This document shows, one piece after another, positions 15,816 through 24,333 of a stretch of DNA of 64,000 nt. Made by a program: the position numbers and the translations under genes. The notes beneath the pieces are model-generated. The model worked only from the letters and a program-made list of their open reading frames with translations, made no database searches and was not told the DNA's origin. Origin of the DNA: Affinundibacterium amnicola (GTDB lineage Bacteria > Pseudomonadota > Gammaproteobacteria > Burkholderiales > Burkholderiaceae_D). The stretch spans positions 186,001 to 250,000 of the forward strand of contig NZ_JACOFU010000002.1 in the NCBI RefSeq assembly GCF_014284275.1, given 5' to 3'. The first letter of the stretch is position 1. Each line of letters begins with the position of its first letter.

Positions 15816-16961
15816 ATGAAACGCCTAGCCCTCTCCCCTCACCGCCTGTATTTTTTTCTTGGTGCCATTGCTGTATTGATTTTATTTTCATGGTGGTGGT
15901 TGCATGTGCAGAGTGGTCGCAGCTTGGCTGTGCCTTTGCATGCTTTGTTGATGCCTTTAGGCGTATTTCCCCTGTTTATTTTGGGCTTCACTTTTACCGC
16001 TGGACCAAAGTGGTTGGCAGTGGATGAGCCTCCGCATAATTTCTTACTGCATGGTGGTACGTATTTTGGTGGTTTGATGCTGGTCTTAGTCGCCTCGACT
16101 TTGGAATTGCCACCTCTGCGTATGTCGGGCTTTGCGCTGATGTTGGCGGCGTGGTGTGCGGTGACTTTGCGTTGGGCGCGGCTGGTGATCCAGAGTCAGG
16201 TCAAAGATAAACGTCATCCACAAGCTTTGCTACTGGCAATGACGGGTGGCGTGTTGGCGATATTCTCTGCATTTTTATGGAGCGCGGGTTTGAGTGATGC
16301 CTGGATTGCAGCACGTCAGTTCGCCTTTTTTGCCTTCCTCTTGCCGGTGTTTTTGACTGTCTGTCATCGTATGCTCCCGTTCTTTAGCAGCAATGTGATC
16401 AAGCCGTATACGATGTGGCGTCCTTACTGGCTGTTGGCTACCTGGATCGCTGCTTGTTGGGGACTCGCGATCGCAGGCATTTTGGGCGCGCATGTTATTG
16501 AAGCATTGATCGCCAGCTTACTCAGTTTAAGTTTTGCAAATACTTCATGGCGCTGGGGTCTGTTCCGCAGCTTGCAGAATCGTTTGTTGGCGATGTTGCA
16601 TTTGTCGTTTGCTTGGCTGGCGATTGTGTTCGCGTTGCAAGCAGCAAGTGCATTTGGCGCGCAAATTGGTTCTGCGATGGTGCATGCATTAGCTTTGGGT
16701 TTTATGGGAACCATGCTGGTTGGCTTTGTCAGCCGTGTGAGTTTTGGTCATAGTGGCCGTCCTTTGCAGGTCAACAATTTGTTATGGGCGATTTATCTGG
16801 CCTTGCATGTTGCAGCTTTATTGCGCGTTGCTGCCAGCGTGACGGCGACCCCACAGATGATGACGCTATCCGCTAGTGTCTGGCTAGTATTGTTACTGAC
16901 TTGGGTGGGCTTGATGCTGCCGATTTATGTGAATGCCCGCGCGGATGGCCACCCCGGTTAA
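15816..16961 (+). CDS. nnrS: NnrS-family membrane protein
   Basis: NnrS proteins are heme- and copper-containing inner-membrane proteins linked to nitric oxide stress and denitrification. This 381-residue product is almost entirely hydrophobic, with about eleven to twelve membrane helices. Family landmarks include PLHALLMPLGVFPLFILGFTF, the His-bearing PPHNFLLHGG, CHRMLPFFSSN, and the C-terminal HALALGFMGTMLVGFVSRVSFGHSGRPL. It follows the ubiUVT and RAYT genes on the same strand; together with ubiUVT it indicates life at low oxygen with nitrogen oxides around. An FNR-like box lies upstream. Confidence 0.9.
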   Translation: MKRLALSPHRLYFFLGAIAVLILFSWWWLHVQSGRSLAVPLHALLMPLGVFPLFILGFTFTAGPKWLAVDEPPHNFLLHGGTYFGGLMLVLVASTLELPPLRMSGFALMLAAWCAVTLRWARLVIQSQVKDKRHPQALLLAMTGGVLAIFSAFLWSAGLSDAWIAARQFAFFAFLLPVFLTVCHRMLPFFSSNVIKPYTMWRPYWLLATWIAACWGLAIAGILGAHVIEALIASLLSLSFANTSWRWGLFRSLQNRLLAMLHLSFAWLAIVFALQAASAFGAQIGSAMVHALALGFMGTMLVGFVSRVSFGHSGRPLQVNNLLWAIYLALHVAALLRVAASVTATPQMMTLSASVWLVLLLTWVGLMLPIYVNARADGHPG

Positions 16962-16986
16962 AATCACTGCCTTCAATCAGAAATAT

Positions 16987-17028
16987 CCGGTGTCATAGCG
17001 GTGGTGTCATAGCGGTGGTGTCATAGCT
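16987..17028. repeat. Three tandem copies of a 14-bp repeat
   Basis: The unit GTGGTGTCATAGCG occurs three times head to tail, with small differences in the first and last copy. It lies between nnrS and the class V enzyme gene, 76 bases before the latter's start codon. It may be a variable-number repeat. Confidence 0.8.
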
Positions 17029-17104
17029 GCTTGATATTCAACATCAATGCGCACCGGAATCATGTTATGTTTATGCTCGTTACCACTCTGGCATTTACTT
17101 ACTC

Positions 17105-18355
17105 ATGCAAGCTTTATCCTCCAAAGAAATCAGCGCGGTTCGTGCTGAATTTCCCGCCCTACAAATTCCCAATCAATGTATCTTTCTCGATAATGCTGGC
17201 GGCTCTCAGGTCTTGAAGCGTGTCGCAGATCGCATTCATGATTATTTGTTGAACTCTAGCGTACAACTAGGTGCGACGTATGCAACTTCCACCATCGCAA
17301 GCACACGCGTGACAGAAGCCAGGCGTGCCATTGCTGAGCTCATCAATACCCCGGATGATCGTGAAGTGGTGATGGGTGGTTCGACCACGGGCCTGATGTT
17401 TCAACTGATACAGGCTATCCTGCCCAATATCCATGCAGGTGATGAAATCATCCTCACAAACACTGATCACGAAGCGAATATCGGTGCCTGGAAGCGCCTG
17501 CAACAAGCTGGCGCCGTCATCAAAATCTGGCAGGTGAATCCAGAAACTTTGCAACTCGACTTAAACGTTTTAGAAAAATTACTGAGCACCAACACCAAAT
17601 GGCTGGCGATGACTTATGCATCGAATGTACTCGGCACAATTAATCCAATTGCTGAAGTTGCCCGTCGTGTGCATGCAGTTGGCGGTCGTGTCTGCGTCGA
17701 TGCGGTAGCGTATGCGCCGCATCGTCTAGTCGATGTACAAGCCAGCGGCGCTGATGTGTTGGTCTTTAGTTTTTATAAGGTATTTGGTCCGCACTATGCG
17801 GTGTTGTGGGGTCGGTTCGAGCTCTTGCAGAGTCTCGCGAATTTAAATCATTTCTTTATCGCCGAAGACAATCTGCCGTACAAACTACAACCGGGCAATG
17901 TGAATTTTGAATTGTCGTACGGCTGCCAAGGAATCGCCGATTATCTGGTAGCGATGGGTGAGCAATTTGGCGGAAGCGGCGAGCGCCGTCAATTAATGCA
18001 ATACGCGTTTGATAAATTTGAAGCGCACGAAAATTATTTGGCACAACGATTACTGGATTTCTTAAATTCGAAATCCAGTGTGCGCATCATCGGGATGCGG
18101 CAAGTTCATGAAGGCGACGCTAGTCGTGTACCGACGATCAGTTTTATCGTAGAAAATACGCAATCGGAAACGATCGTAAAACACATCGATCAATTTAATA
18201 TCGGCATACGCTTTGGCGATTTTTATGCGCGACATTTGATCGAGGCCTTAGATCTGCAACAGTACGGTGGAGTCGTGCGGGTATCGATTGCGCATTACAA
18301 TACGGTAGAAGAAATCGCGCTATTGATATCGCACCTGAACACGATTATTCCTTAA
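17105..18355 (+). CDS. Class V PLP enzyme, cysteine-desulfurase-like (VC1184-type) without the catalytic cysteine
   Basis: The 416-residue protein has the aminotransferase class V fold: FLDNAGGSQ at the N-terminus, substrate-site TDHEANIGAW, PLP-binding D199, and the Schiff-base lysine K225 in FSFYKVFGPHYAVLWG. In true group II cysteine desulfurases a cysteine lies in a RxGHHCA-like segment near the C-terminus. Here that place reads IRFGDFYARHL, so cysteine desulfuration is unlikely. This fits the uncharacterised VC1184-like subfamily. A 5'-nucleotidase follows after 18 bases and a small DUF5076-like gene after that, so they probably form an operon. The substrate is unknown. Confidence 0.85.
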   Translation: MQALSSKEISAVRAEFPALQIPNQCIFLDNAGGSQVLKRVADRIHDYLLNSSVQLGATYATSTIASTRVTEARRAIAELINTPDDREVVMGGSTTGLMFQLIQAILPNIHAGDEIILTNTDHEANIGAWKRLQQAGAVIKIWQVNPETLQLDLNVLEKLLSTNTKWLAMTYASNVLGTINPIAEVARRVHAVGGRVCVDAVAYAPHRLVDVQASGADVLVFSFYKVFGPHYAVLWGRFELLQSLANLNHFFIAEDNLPYKLQPGNVNFELSYGCQGIADYLVAMGEQFGGSGERRQLMQYAFDKFEAHENYLAQRLLDFLNSKSSVRIIGMRQVHEGDASRVPTISFIVENTQSETIVKHIDQFNIGIRFGDFYARHLIEALDLQQYGGVVRVSIAHYNTVEEIALLISHLNTIIP

Positions 18356-18373
18356 TGTAAAGATATTCCAGCC

Positions 18374-19273
18374 ATGCCCTATTCACTCGACAAATTATTG
18401 GTTATCGGGATTTCATCGCGTGCCCTGTTTAACTTGGAAGCGGAGGAAGCCATTTTCCAGCAGCAAGGATTAGACGCTTATCGCCAGCATCAATTAGCGC
18501 ATGAAAACGAAATTCTCAAGCCTGGCGCTGGCTTCGTCCTTGTCAAAGCTTTGTTAAAACTCAATCAGCTAACGCCCGGACAAAGATTAGTCGAAGTCGT
18601 CATCATGTCGCGCAATTCGTCTGAAACGTCTTTGCGTATATTTAACTCAATTGCCCATTACGGCTTAGATATCAGCCGCGCAGTGTTGGCGGGTGGTGCG
18701 TCACTTTCTTCTTATTTGCAGGCGTTTAATGTCAGCCTATTTTTATCCTTGCACGAAGACGATGTGCAAGCTGCGATCAATGCTGGGGTAGCATCCGCAC
18801 TGCTGTATCAGTTAGCAGAAAACGTCGCCGACCTCGATCAAATTCGCATTGCCTTTGACGGCGATGCCGTGATTTTTTCGGACGAAGCAGAAAAAATCTA
18901 TCAATCACAAGGCATAGAAGCCTTTGAACAACACGAGCGCGAGAATGCAAAAAAACCTTTACCCGAAGGTCCATTCGCGCGTTTGTTAGTTGCCTTATCG
19001 TATATTCAGAATAATTTCAAAGCGCCCGATGGTCGTGCTTTACCTCTGCGAACTGCTCTGGTAACTGCCCGCTCCTCACCGGCGCACGAACGCGTGATAC
19101 GCACTTTGCGCGCCTGGAATATCGCGATTGATGAAACCTTCTTCATGGGTGGCGTGAATAAATCTGCGGTGCTGGCGGCATTTAAGCCGCATATGTTTTT
19201 TGACGATCAGCACGGACATTGCATGCATGCGTCTAGCGTCGTGCCAACAGGTCGTGTGCCTTATAAACAATAA
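18374..19273 (+). CDS. 5'-nucleotidase, cytosolic type 1-like
   Basis: The 299-residue product resembles the 5'-nucleotidase family of cytosolic type 1 (NT5C1-like), which removes phosphate from nucleoside monophosphates. Recognisable segments are the N-terminal LLVIGISSRALFNLE, EVVIMSRNSSETSLRIFNSI, the FDGDAVIFSDEAE acidic motif near residue 163, and the terminal MFFDDQHGH. There is no signal peptide, so it acts in the cytoplasm. It sits 18 bases after the class V PLP gene and 10 bases before a small DUF5076-like gene, so co-transcription is likely. Why a nucleotidase should accompany a PLP enzyme is unclear. Confidence 0.82.
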   Translation: MPYSLDKLLVIGISSRALFNLEAEEAIFQQQGLDAYRQHQLAHENEILKPGAGFVLVKALLKLNQLTPGQRLVEVVIMSRNSSETSLRIFNSIAHYGLDISRAVLAGGASLSSYLQAFNVSLFLSLHEDDVQAAINAGVASALLYQLAENVADLDQIRIAFDGDAVIFSDEAEKIYQSQGIEAFEQHERENAKKPLPEGPFARLLVALSYIQNNFKAPDGRALPLRTALVTARSSPAHERVIRTLRAWNIAIDETFFMGGVNKSAVLAAFKPHMFFDDQHGHCMHASSVVPTGRVPYKQ

Positions 19274-19283
19274 AGGATTAGCA

Positions 19284-19601
19284 ATGCGTGAACTAGTTAT
19301 ACCAATTGAGAACGCCGGCGATCCAGACGCAACAGAAATGATCCGTGTCTGGCTGGGCAATGGCTCCTGCAGTATTTCACTTCTGCTCGGCATGTACGAA
19401 GATGCAGAAGATTGCGAGATTGATGAGCTAGAAGTCTGGGGCAATATTTTGAGTGACATCGCCCAACACATCGCCCATGGCTTCAAACAAAGCCATGACT
19501 GGGATGAAGTAAAGACCATGGCAAAGTTGAGACACCATTTTAATCAGGCGATCAAAGAACATGCGCCAGGACTTGAAGGTCATTACATCAAGGAACATTA
19601 A
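19284..19601 (+). CDS. Small protein, DUF5076-like
   Basis: This 105-residue protein starts at the ATG of 19284, preceded by an AAAGGA ribosome binding site within seven bases. The sequence MRELVIPIENAGDPDATEMIRVWL, continuing with an acidic segment and WGNILSDIAQHIAHGF, resembles the DUF5076 family. Function is unknown. It is soluble, acidic and without a signal peptide. It closes a probable three-gene operon with the class V enzyme and the 5'-nucleotidase. An upstream in-frame ATG at 19200 would add 28 residues overlapping the previous gene and is not preferred. Confidence 0.75.
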   Translation: MRELVIPIENAGDPDATEMIRVWLGNGSCSISLLLGMYEDAEDCEIDELEVWGNILSDIAQHIAHGFKQSHDWDEVKTMAKLRHHFNQAIKEHAPGLEGHYIKEH

Positions 19602-19757
19602 ACAAAGTAACGATGCAGAATTTCAATATGGTGGAATTATTCCTTTTTTTCACCAAGTCATAACTTTATGTCCTTTGTTGACTCTGTCTGAATTGGCTAC
19701 ACTACAATCAAGCTGCTCCTTGTATTTTCACTTCACCATCAAAAATAATAGAACGCT

Positions 19758-21284
19758 ATGACAAGCAACATCCACAAATTATTAACTGAACTCGGCGTTA
19801 ATCTGGCTGACTACCAAGGAAATGATATTCCTAGTACGTCACCGATCAATGGTTTACTACTGGCTAGTTTGCGCGCCGACACCGAAGAACAAGTAAAGCA
19901 AAAAATCGACCGCGCACACGCCGCTTTTCTGGAATGGCGTAAAGTGCCGGCACCTCGTCGTGGTGAATTGATCCGTTTATTCGGTGAAGAATTACGCACG
20001 CACAAAGCCGCCTTAGGTCAAATCGTGACCTTAGAAGCGGGCAAGATTTTGCAAGAAGGTTTGGGTGAAGTGCAAGAGATGATCGACATCTGCGACTTCG
20101 CAGTGGGACTGTCGCGTCAATTATATGGTTTGACGATCGCTTCTGAGCGTCCAGGACATCGCATGATGGAAGTCTGGCATCCAATCGGCGTAGTGGGTGT
20201 GATTTCCGCGTTCAACTTCCCGGTCGCTGTGTGGGCTTGGAATGCCGCACTCGCCTTCGTCTGCGGCAATAGTGTGACTTGGAAGCCTTCCGAAAAAACA
20301 CCTTTAACCGCAGTTGCTACCCATGCCTTATTCATGAAAGCCGTCGCACGCTTTAATTCGACTAGTGCTACTGGAAATGATGCACCAGAAGGTTTAGCTG
20401 AATTGATCATTGGCGCCCGCGATACCGGAGCACAAATGGTAGAAGACAAACGTGTCGCCCTAGTATCTGCCACCGGCAGTACACGTATGGGACGTCAGGT
20501 AGCCGAAGTATGTGCCAAGCGTTTGACACGTACCATCTTAGAATTAGGCGGCAACAACGCCATGATCGTCGCACCAAGTGCTGATCTGGAAATGGCAGTA
20601 CGTGCGATTACCTTCTCTGCCGTCGGTACAGCAGGTCAGCGCTGCACGACCTTGCGCCGCTTATTTGTCCATGACAGTATTTACGATACGCTCGTACCAC
20701 GTTTAAAGAAAATCTACAAAGCGCTACCTATCGGCAATCCTTTAGAAAAATCTACACTGATCGGCCCACTGGTTGATCAAGCCGCTTACGAGGCAATGCA
20801 AACTGCATTAACTGCAGCAAAAGCAGAGCAAGGCAAGGTCTTTGGTGGTGAGCGCGTAGTCGTTGCGGGCGCTGAGTCTGGCTACTATGTACGTCCTTCT
20901 ATCGTCGAAATGTCTAGCCAAACAGCGCATATGCATCACGAAGTATTTGCACCGATTATGTATGTCGTCCGCTACACCGATTTACAGCAGGCAATAGACT
21001 GGAACAACGAAGTACCTCAAGGTTTGTCCTCCAGCATATTCACTACCGATATGCGTGAAGCGGAATTATTTATGTCTGACGTCGGCAGCGACTGCGGTAT
21101 CGCCAACGTCAACATCGGCCCATCAGGCGCAGAAATCGGCGGTGCGTTTGGCGGTGAAAAAGATACCGGCGGCGGTCGTGAATCTGGATCGGATGCATGG
21201 AAAGCGTATATGCGTCGTTCTACAAATACAGTCAACTACAGCCATTCTTTGCCTTTGGCTCAGGGGATTAGTTTTGATATTTAA
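19758..21284 (+). CDS. amaB: Antiquitin-like aldehyde dehydrogenase (2-aminoadipate semialdehyde / piperideine-6-carboxylate)
   Basis: The 508-residue enzyme belongs to the ALDH7 (antiquitin) branch, which oxidises 2-aminoadipate 6-semialdehyde to 2-aminoadipate in lysine and hydroxylysine breakdown. Catalytic features are N153 (FNFP), K176 (WKPSEKT), E262 (LELGGNN) and nucleophile C296 in GTAGQRCTT. The C-terminal GAFGGEKDTGGGRESGSDAWK region is typical of antiquitins. It is followed on the same strand, after a 391-base repeat-filled spacer, by a hydroxylysine-kinase-like gene and a phospho-lyase gene. The grouping supports the substrate assignment. Exact substrate is inferred from family and context. 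Confidence 0.88.
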   Translation: MTSNIHKLLTELGVNLADYQGNDIPSTSPINGLLLASLRADTEEQVKQKIDRAHAAFLEWRKVPAPRRGELIRLFGEELRTHKAALGQIVTLEAGKILQEGLGEVQEMIDICDFAVGLSRQLYGLTIASERPGHRMMEVWHPIGVVGVISAFNFPVAVWAWNAALAFVCGNSVTWKPSEKTPLTAVATHALFMKAVARFNSTSATGNDAPEGLAELIIGARDTGAQMVEDKRVALVSATGSTRMGRQVAEVCAKRLTRTILELGGNNAMIVAPSADLEMAVRAITFSAVGTAGQRCTTLRRLFVHDSIYDTLVPRLKKIYKALPIGNPLEKSTLIGPLVDQAAYEAMQTALTAAKAEQGKVFGGERVVVAGAESGYYVRPSIVEMSSQTAHMHHEVFAPIMYVVRYTDLQQAIDWNNEVPQGLSSSIFTTDMREAELFMSDVGSDCGIANVNIGPSGAEIGGAFGGEKDTGGGRESGSDAWKAYMRRSTNTVNYSHSLPLAQGISFDI

Positions 21285-21675
21285 TATTTGATAGAGAAGT
21301 TTTTTAAAAGCTTGAACCGCAGAGGCACAGAGTACGCAGGAGATCTTGTTTTCGATTTCAAGTAAGCGTTTGGAATTTGTGTAATCGTTGGGTGGCGCCC
21401 TTCTTCCGCTGGGGACGATGTAATTTGTGTGTGGCAGAAAATGGGATAAGAATTGCGAATGTCTGAGCGAAGCGAGTTTTCGCAATTCCCCATTTTTTGA
21501 CATGCACAAATTATGCTGAAGCGTAGCGTAAGCACCCGAAGGGCAAGTCTGCGGTCGCCTTTCTTTTGCTTCCTTTTCTTTGGCGAAGCAAAGAAAAGGA
21601 AGTGGCTGCCGGGCCACCCCCGGCTTAGTTCTACGAAGTGCGAACATTTCAAGTAACACCAAAAGTAAACCAACA
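21285..21675. repeat. Structured intergenic repeat region inside the putative hydroxylysine cassette
   Basis: No gene is supported in these 391 bases. A nested stem-loop spans 21421-21513: TAATTTGTG pairs with CACAAATTA, AAATGGG with CCCATTT, and GAATTGCGAA with TTCGCAATTC. A second hairpin at 21569-21602 has a perfect 14-bp stem (CTTCCTTTTCTTTG) and a 6-base loop. A third (GCCGGG...CCCGGC, 21608-21624) follows. The 'aaccgcagaggcacagag' phrase near 21315 is typical of dispersed intergenic repeats. These elements split the ALDH gene from the kinase gene. Confidence 0.7.
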
Positions 21676-22704
21676 ATGCAAACCATCACCCCAGCGCAAG
21701 CATTAACCTTAGTCGAGCAACACTGGCACCTCAGCGGCACTGCCAAAGAACTTCCCTCTTACGCTGACCGCAATTTCAAAATCCATACGCCACAAGGTAA
21801 TTACGTCTTCAAAATTGCCAATCCCAACTGGTCGTATGCCGATCTGGATATTGAAAACGCAGCTCTACTGCATCTCGCCAAAACTTGTCCCGATCTAGCT
21901 TTGCCACAAGTGATGTTAACCGGATCTGGTCAGCACATTTTGCCGTACTCCACGGCCAGCGGTCAGGCTTGTCACATGCGCTTACTTAGCTTTGTTGAAG
22001 GGAATATTTATGCGAATGTGGCGATTCGTGAAGATATCGATCAAACTTACCTGCAAACCAGTTTGGGTATCGCAATTGGCAAATTAGATCGTGGCTTACA
22101 AGATTTTCAACACGCGAGCATGGACAGATATGTGGATTGGAGCATTAGTAATTTGCCCGATTTGCGCGATGAAATAGCACATGTAGCGGAAGACGATTTA
22201 CGCGAATTAGTAACGCGCCATACCAATTATTTTGCCGAACATGAAGCGACTTGGAAACGGACTTTGCCAATGTCGGTGATCCACAATGATGCCAATGATT
22301 TTAATGTGATCGTCGCCGCCAATGTGACAGATCCAAAACCGCATGTGAACGCAATTATCGATTTTGGCGACATGTGCCGTCACCTGCGCATCGTCGATCT
22401 CGCGATCACTATCGTGTATGCCTTGCAGCATGTGGATGAGGATCAAGCAGTGCGAGATTGCATGCTGGCGATACTACAAGGCTATCAATCGCAATACTCT
22501 TTGAGTAAGCAAGAAATCCAGATTATGTATCACGTAATCATGGCCAGATTGAGTCAAAGCATCTTGATGGCAACCCGTGCTTATCGCCACAATCCCGCCA
22601 ATGATTACATTTTGGTTTCGCAAAAAGGCGTGCGTCGCCTGATACGTCAACTCGATGCTATGAATTACCAAGAATTACAGCACTTATTTTTAAGCGTACT
22701 TTAA
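21676..22704 (+). CDS. Hydroxylysine-kinase-like phosphotransferase (APH fold)
   Basis: The 342-residue product has the aminoglycoside-phosphotransferase fold: ATP-site lysine K46 (YVFKIAN), Brenner motif HNDANDFN with H203, D205 and N210, and the metal-binding DFG at 229-231 (IIDFGDM). The SYADRNFKI start and the HNDANDFN loop resemble animal hydroxylysine kinase (AGPHD1/HYKK). The downstream phospho-lyase begins 18 bases after its stop, so the two are translated from one mRNA. Predicted reaction: GTP- or ATP-dependent phosphorylation of 5-hydroxylysine. A longer frame reaching upstream runs through repeat DNA, so the ATG at 21676 is chosen. A homoserine- or ethanolamine-kinase role is the main alternative. 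Confidence 0.78.
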   Translation: MQTITPAQALTLVEQHWHLSGTAKELPSYADRNFKIHTPQGNYVFKIANPNWSYADLDIENAALLHLAKTCPDLALPQVMLTGSGQHILPYSTASGQACHMRLLSFVEGNIYANVAIREDIDQTYLQTSLGIAIGKLDRGLQDFQHASMDRYVDWSISNLPDLRDEIAHVAEDDLRELVTRHTNYFAEHEATWKRTLPMSVIHNDANDFNVIVAANVTDPKPHVNAIIDFGDMCRHLRIVDLAITIVYALQHVDEDQAVRDCMLAILQGYQSQYSLSKQEIQIMYHVIMARLSQSILMATRAYRHNPANDYILVSQKGVRRLIRQLDAMNYQELQHLFLSVL

Positions 22705-22722
22705 ATTCACCGATAGATCATC

Positions 22723-24045
22723 ATGCCCACAACTGTCGCCCCTATTCCCAATCGCAGCCCAGAAGACATCATCGCACTGCGTCGCCAGCACTTAAATCCC
22801 ACTTTAAGTATGTCGTACAAACAACCGTTAAAAATGCTGCGCGGTGCAGGTGCTTATTTATATGATCAAGATGGAAACGCGTATCTCGACATGGTGAACA
22901 ATGTCTGCCACGTTGGGCATTGCCATCCGGCGGTCGTCGCCGCTGGTCAGACGCAAATGGCACAACTCAATACCAATACACGCTACCTGCATGACAATAT
23001 TGTTGAATACGCCAAGCGACTAAGCGCGACTTTTCCATCCGAATTGTCCGTCGTATTTCTGACTAATTCCGGCACCGAAGCGAATGATCTCGCTTTACGC
23101 ATCGCCAAAACCTATACCCAAGCGAATGACATCATCGTGGTCGATCATGCCTATCACGGTAATTCACCGACCATGATAGAACTTAGTCCGTATAAATTTG
23201 ACGGCAAAGGTGGGCGCGGTCGTCCCGCGCATATTCAAGTTGCCGAGATTCCTGACGATTATCGTGGACGTTTTCGCAAAGACGATCCTGAAGCTGGCGC
23301 ACATTATGCAGAAGACCTGCAACGCGCAATTACAGCGATCCACGCTCGCGGTGAAAAGCCCGCCGCTTTTTATTGTGAATCAGTCTTAGGTTGTGGCGGT
23401 CAAGTTGTCCTCCCCAAAGGCTATTTACCAGCAGCCTACGCCCATGCACGCGCCGCTGGCGCAGTTTGTATTGCGGATGAAGTGCAAGTCGGCTTTGGCC
23501 GCGCAGGTGATTATTTCTGGGCATTTGAAGCGCAACGCGTTGTTCCGGATATTGTGACCATGGGCAAACCTATAGGCAATGGACATCCTATGGGCGCGGT
23601 AGTCACTCGTCCCGAAATTGCACAAGCCTTTATCACCGGCATGGAATACTTCAACACCTTTGCCGGCAATCCGGTGTCTTGTGCGATTGGGCTCGCGGTA
23701 CTAGATGTGATTCAGCAAGAGCACTTACAAGCACATGCCAAACAGGTTGGCGATTTCCTTTTGCAAGGATTGAACGACTTAAAACAACGCTACGACTTGA
23801 TTGGCGATGTCAGGGGAATCGGATTATTCATAGGCGTAGAACTAGTTAAAGATCGCAACAGTTTGGAACCAGCGACTACCGAAGCCAACACAGTAATTGA
23901 ATTCTTAAAAGCACATCGCATCTTGTTATCAACCGATGGACCTTACGACAATGTCTTAAAACTGAAACCACCTATGGTGTTTAGTTTAGCGAATGCGAAA
24001 GAGTTTTTATTGCGGCTGAATCAGGCTCTTTCGTCCGTTACTTAG
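22723..24045 (+). CDS. Class III PLP enzyme, 5-phosphohydroxylysine phospho-lyase-like
   Basis: The 440-residue protein is a class III aminotransferase-fold enzyme close to AGXT2L/PHYKPL ammoniophospholyases. Those enzymes split phosphohydroxylysine or phosphoethanolamine into aldehyde, ammonia and phosphate. Landmarks are [40 protein letters not shown] with PLP-binding D252, and the Schiff-base lysine K282 in [11 protein letters not shown]. It follows the kinase gene by 18 bases. With the antiquitin-like dehydrogenase, the expected product 2-aminoadipate semialdehyde would be consumed in the next step. An ordinary transaminase or phosphoethanolamine lyase cannot be excluded by sequence alone. 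Confidence 0.82.
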   Translation: MPTTVAPIPNRSPEDIIALRRQHLNPTLSMSYKQPLKMLRGAGAYLYDQDGNAYLDMVNNVCHVGHCHPAVVAAGQTQMAQLNTNTRYLHDNIVEYAKRLSATFPSELSVVFLTNSGTEANDLALRIAKTYTQANDIIVVDHAYHGNSPTMIELSPYKFDGKGGRGRPAHIQVAEIPDDYRGRFRKDDPEAGAHYAEDLQRAITAIHARGEKPAAFYCESVLGCGGQVVLPKGYLPAAYAHARAAGAVCIADEVQVGFGRAGDYFWAFEAQRVVPDIVTMGKPIGNGHPMGAVVTRPEIAQAFITGMEYFNTFAGNPVSCAIGLAVLDVIQQEHLQAHAKQVGDFLLQGLNDLKQRYDLIGDVRGIGLFIGVELVKDRNSLEPATTEANTVIEFLKAHRILLSTDGPYDNVLKLKPPMVFSLANAKEFLLRLNQALSSVT

Positions 24046-24333
24046 TGAATTTTCTGATCCATAAAAATCGACGTTAACTGGTTTCCGACCAAAGCGGAGG
24101 TCGAAGAATCTAGCTTGTGGTTTCATCGCCCAAAGAGATGTCTTTATGAATAGCAAACCAACTACAACCTCATTCAAAGACACCCTATTACCGTAGTTAA
24201 AAACAAACAATACGCGAAGATTCCACTGTTTTTTGGAACTATTATTACAATTGGAACTCTGATCGTTCTCATTAGTGATAAATAATTTTCGCAATATTAC
24301 TCTTCATTTAAAACATCTCTGGGGCAGAACACG

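Noticed and set aside
17105-18355. Annotation as a functional cysteine desulfurase
   Set aside because: The segment that should hold the catalytic cysteine reads RFGDFYARHL, without cysteine or the flanking histidines.
21580-21675. N-terminal extension of the kinase gene by 32 codons
   Set aside because: The extension is encoded by a repeat hairpin and has no similarity to APH-fold proteins; the ATG at 21676 gives the normal family start.
21123-21746. 207-codon minus-strand frame across the ALDH 3' end and the spacer
   Set aside because: It runs through a coding region and through hairpin repeats; low-complexity composition and no family resemblance.
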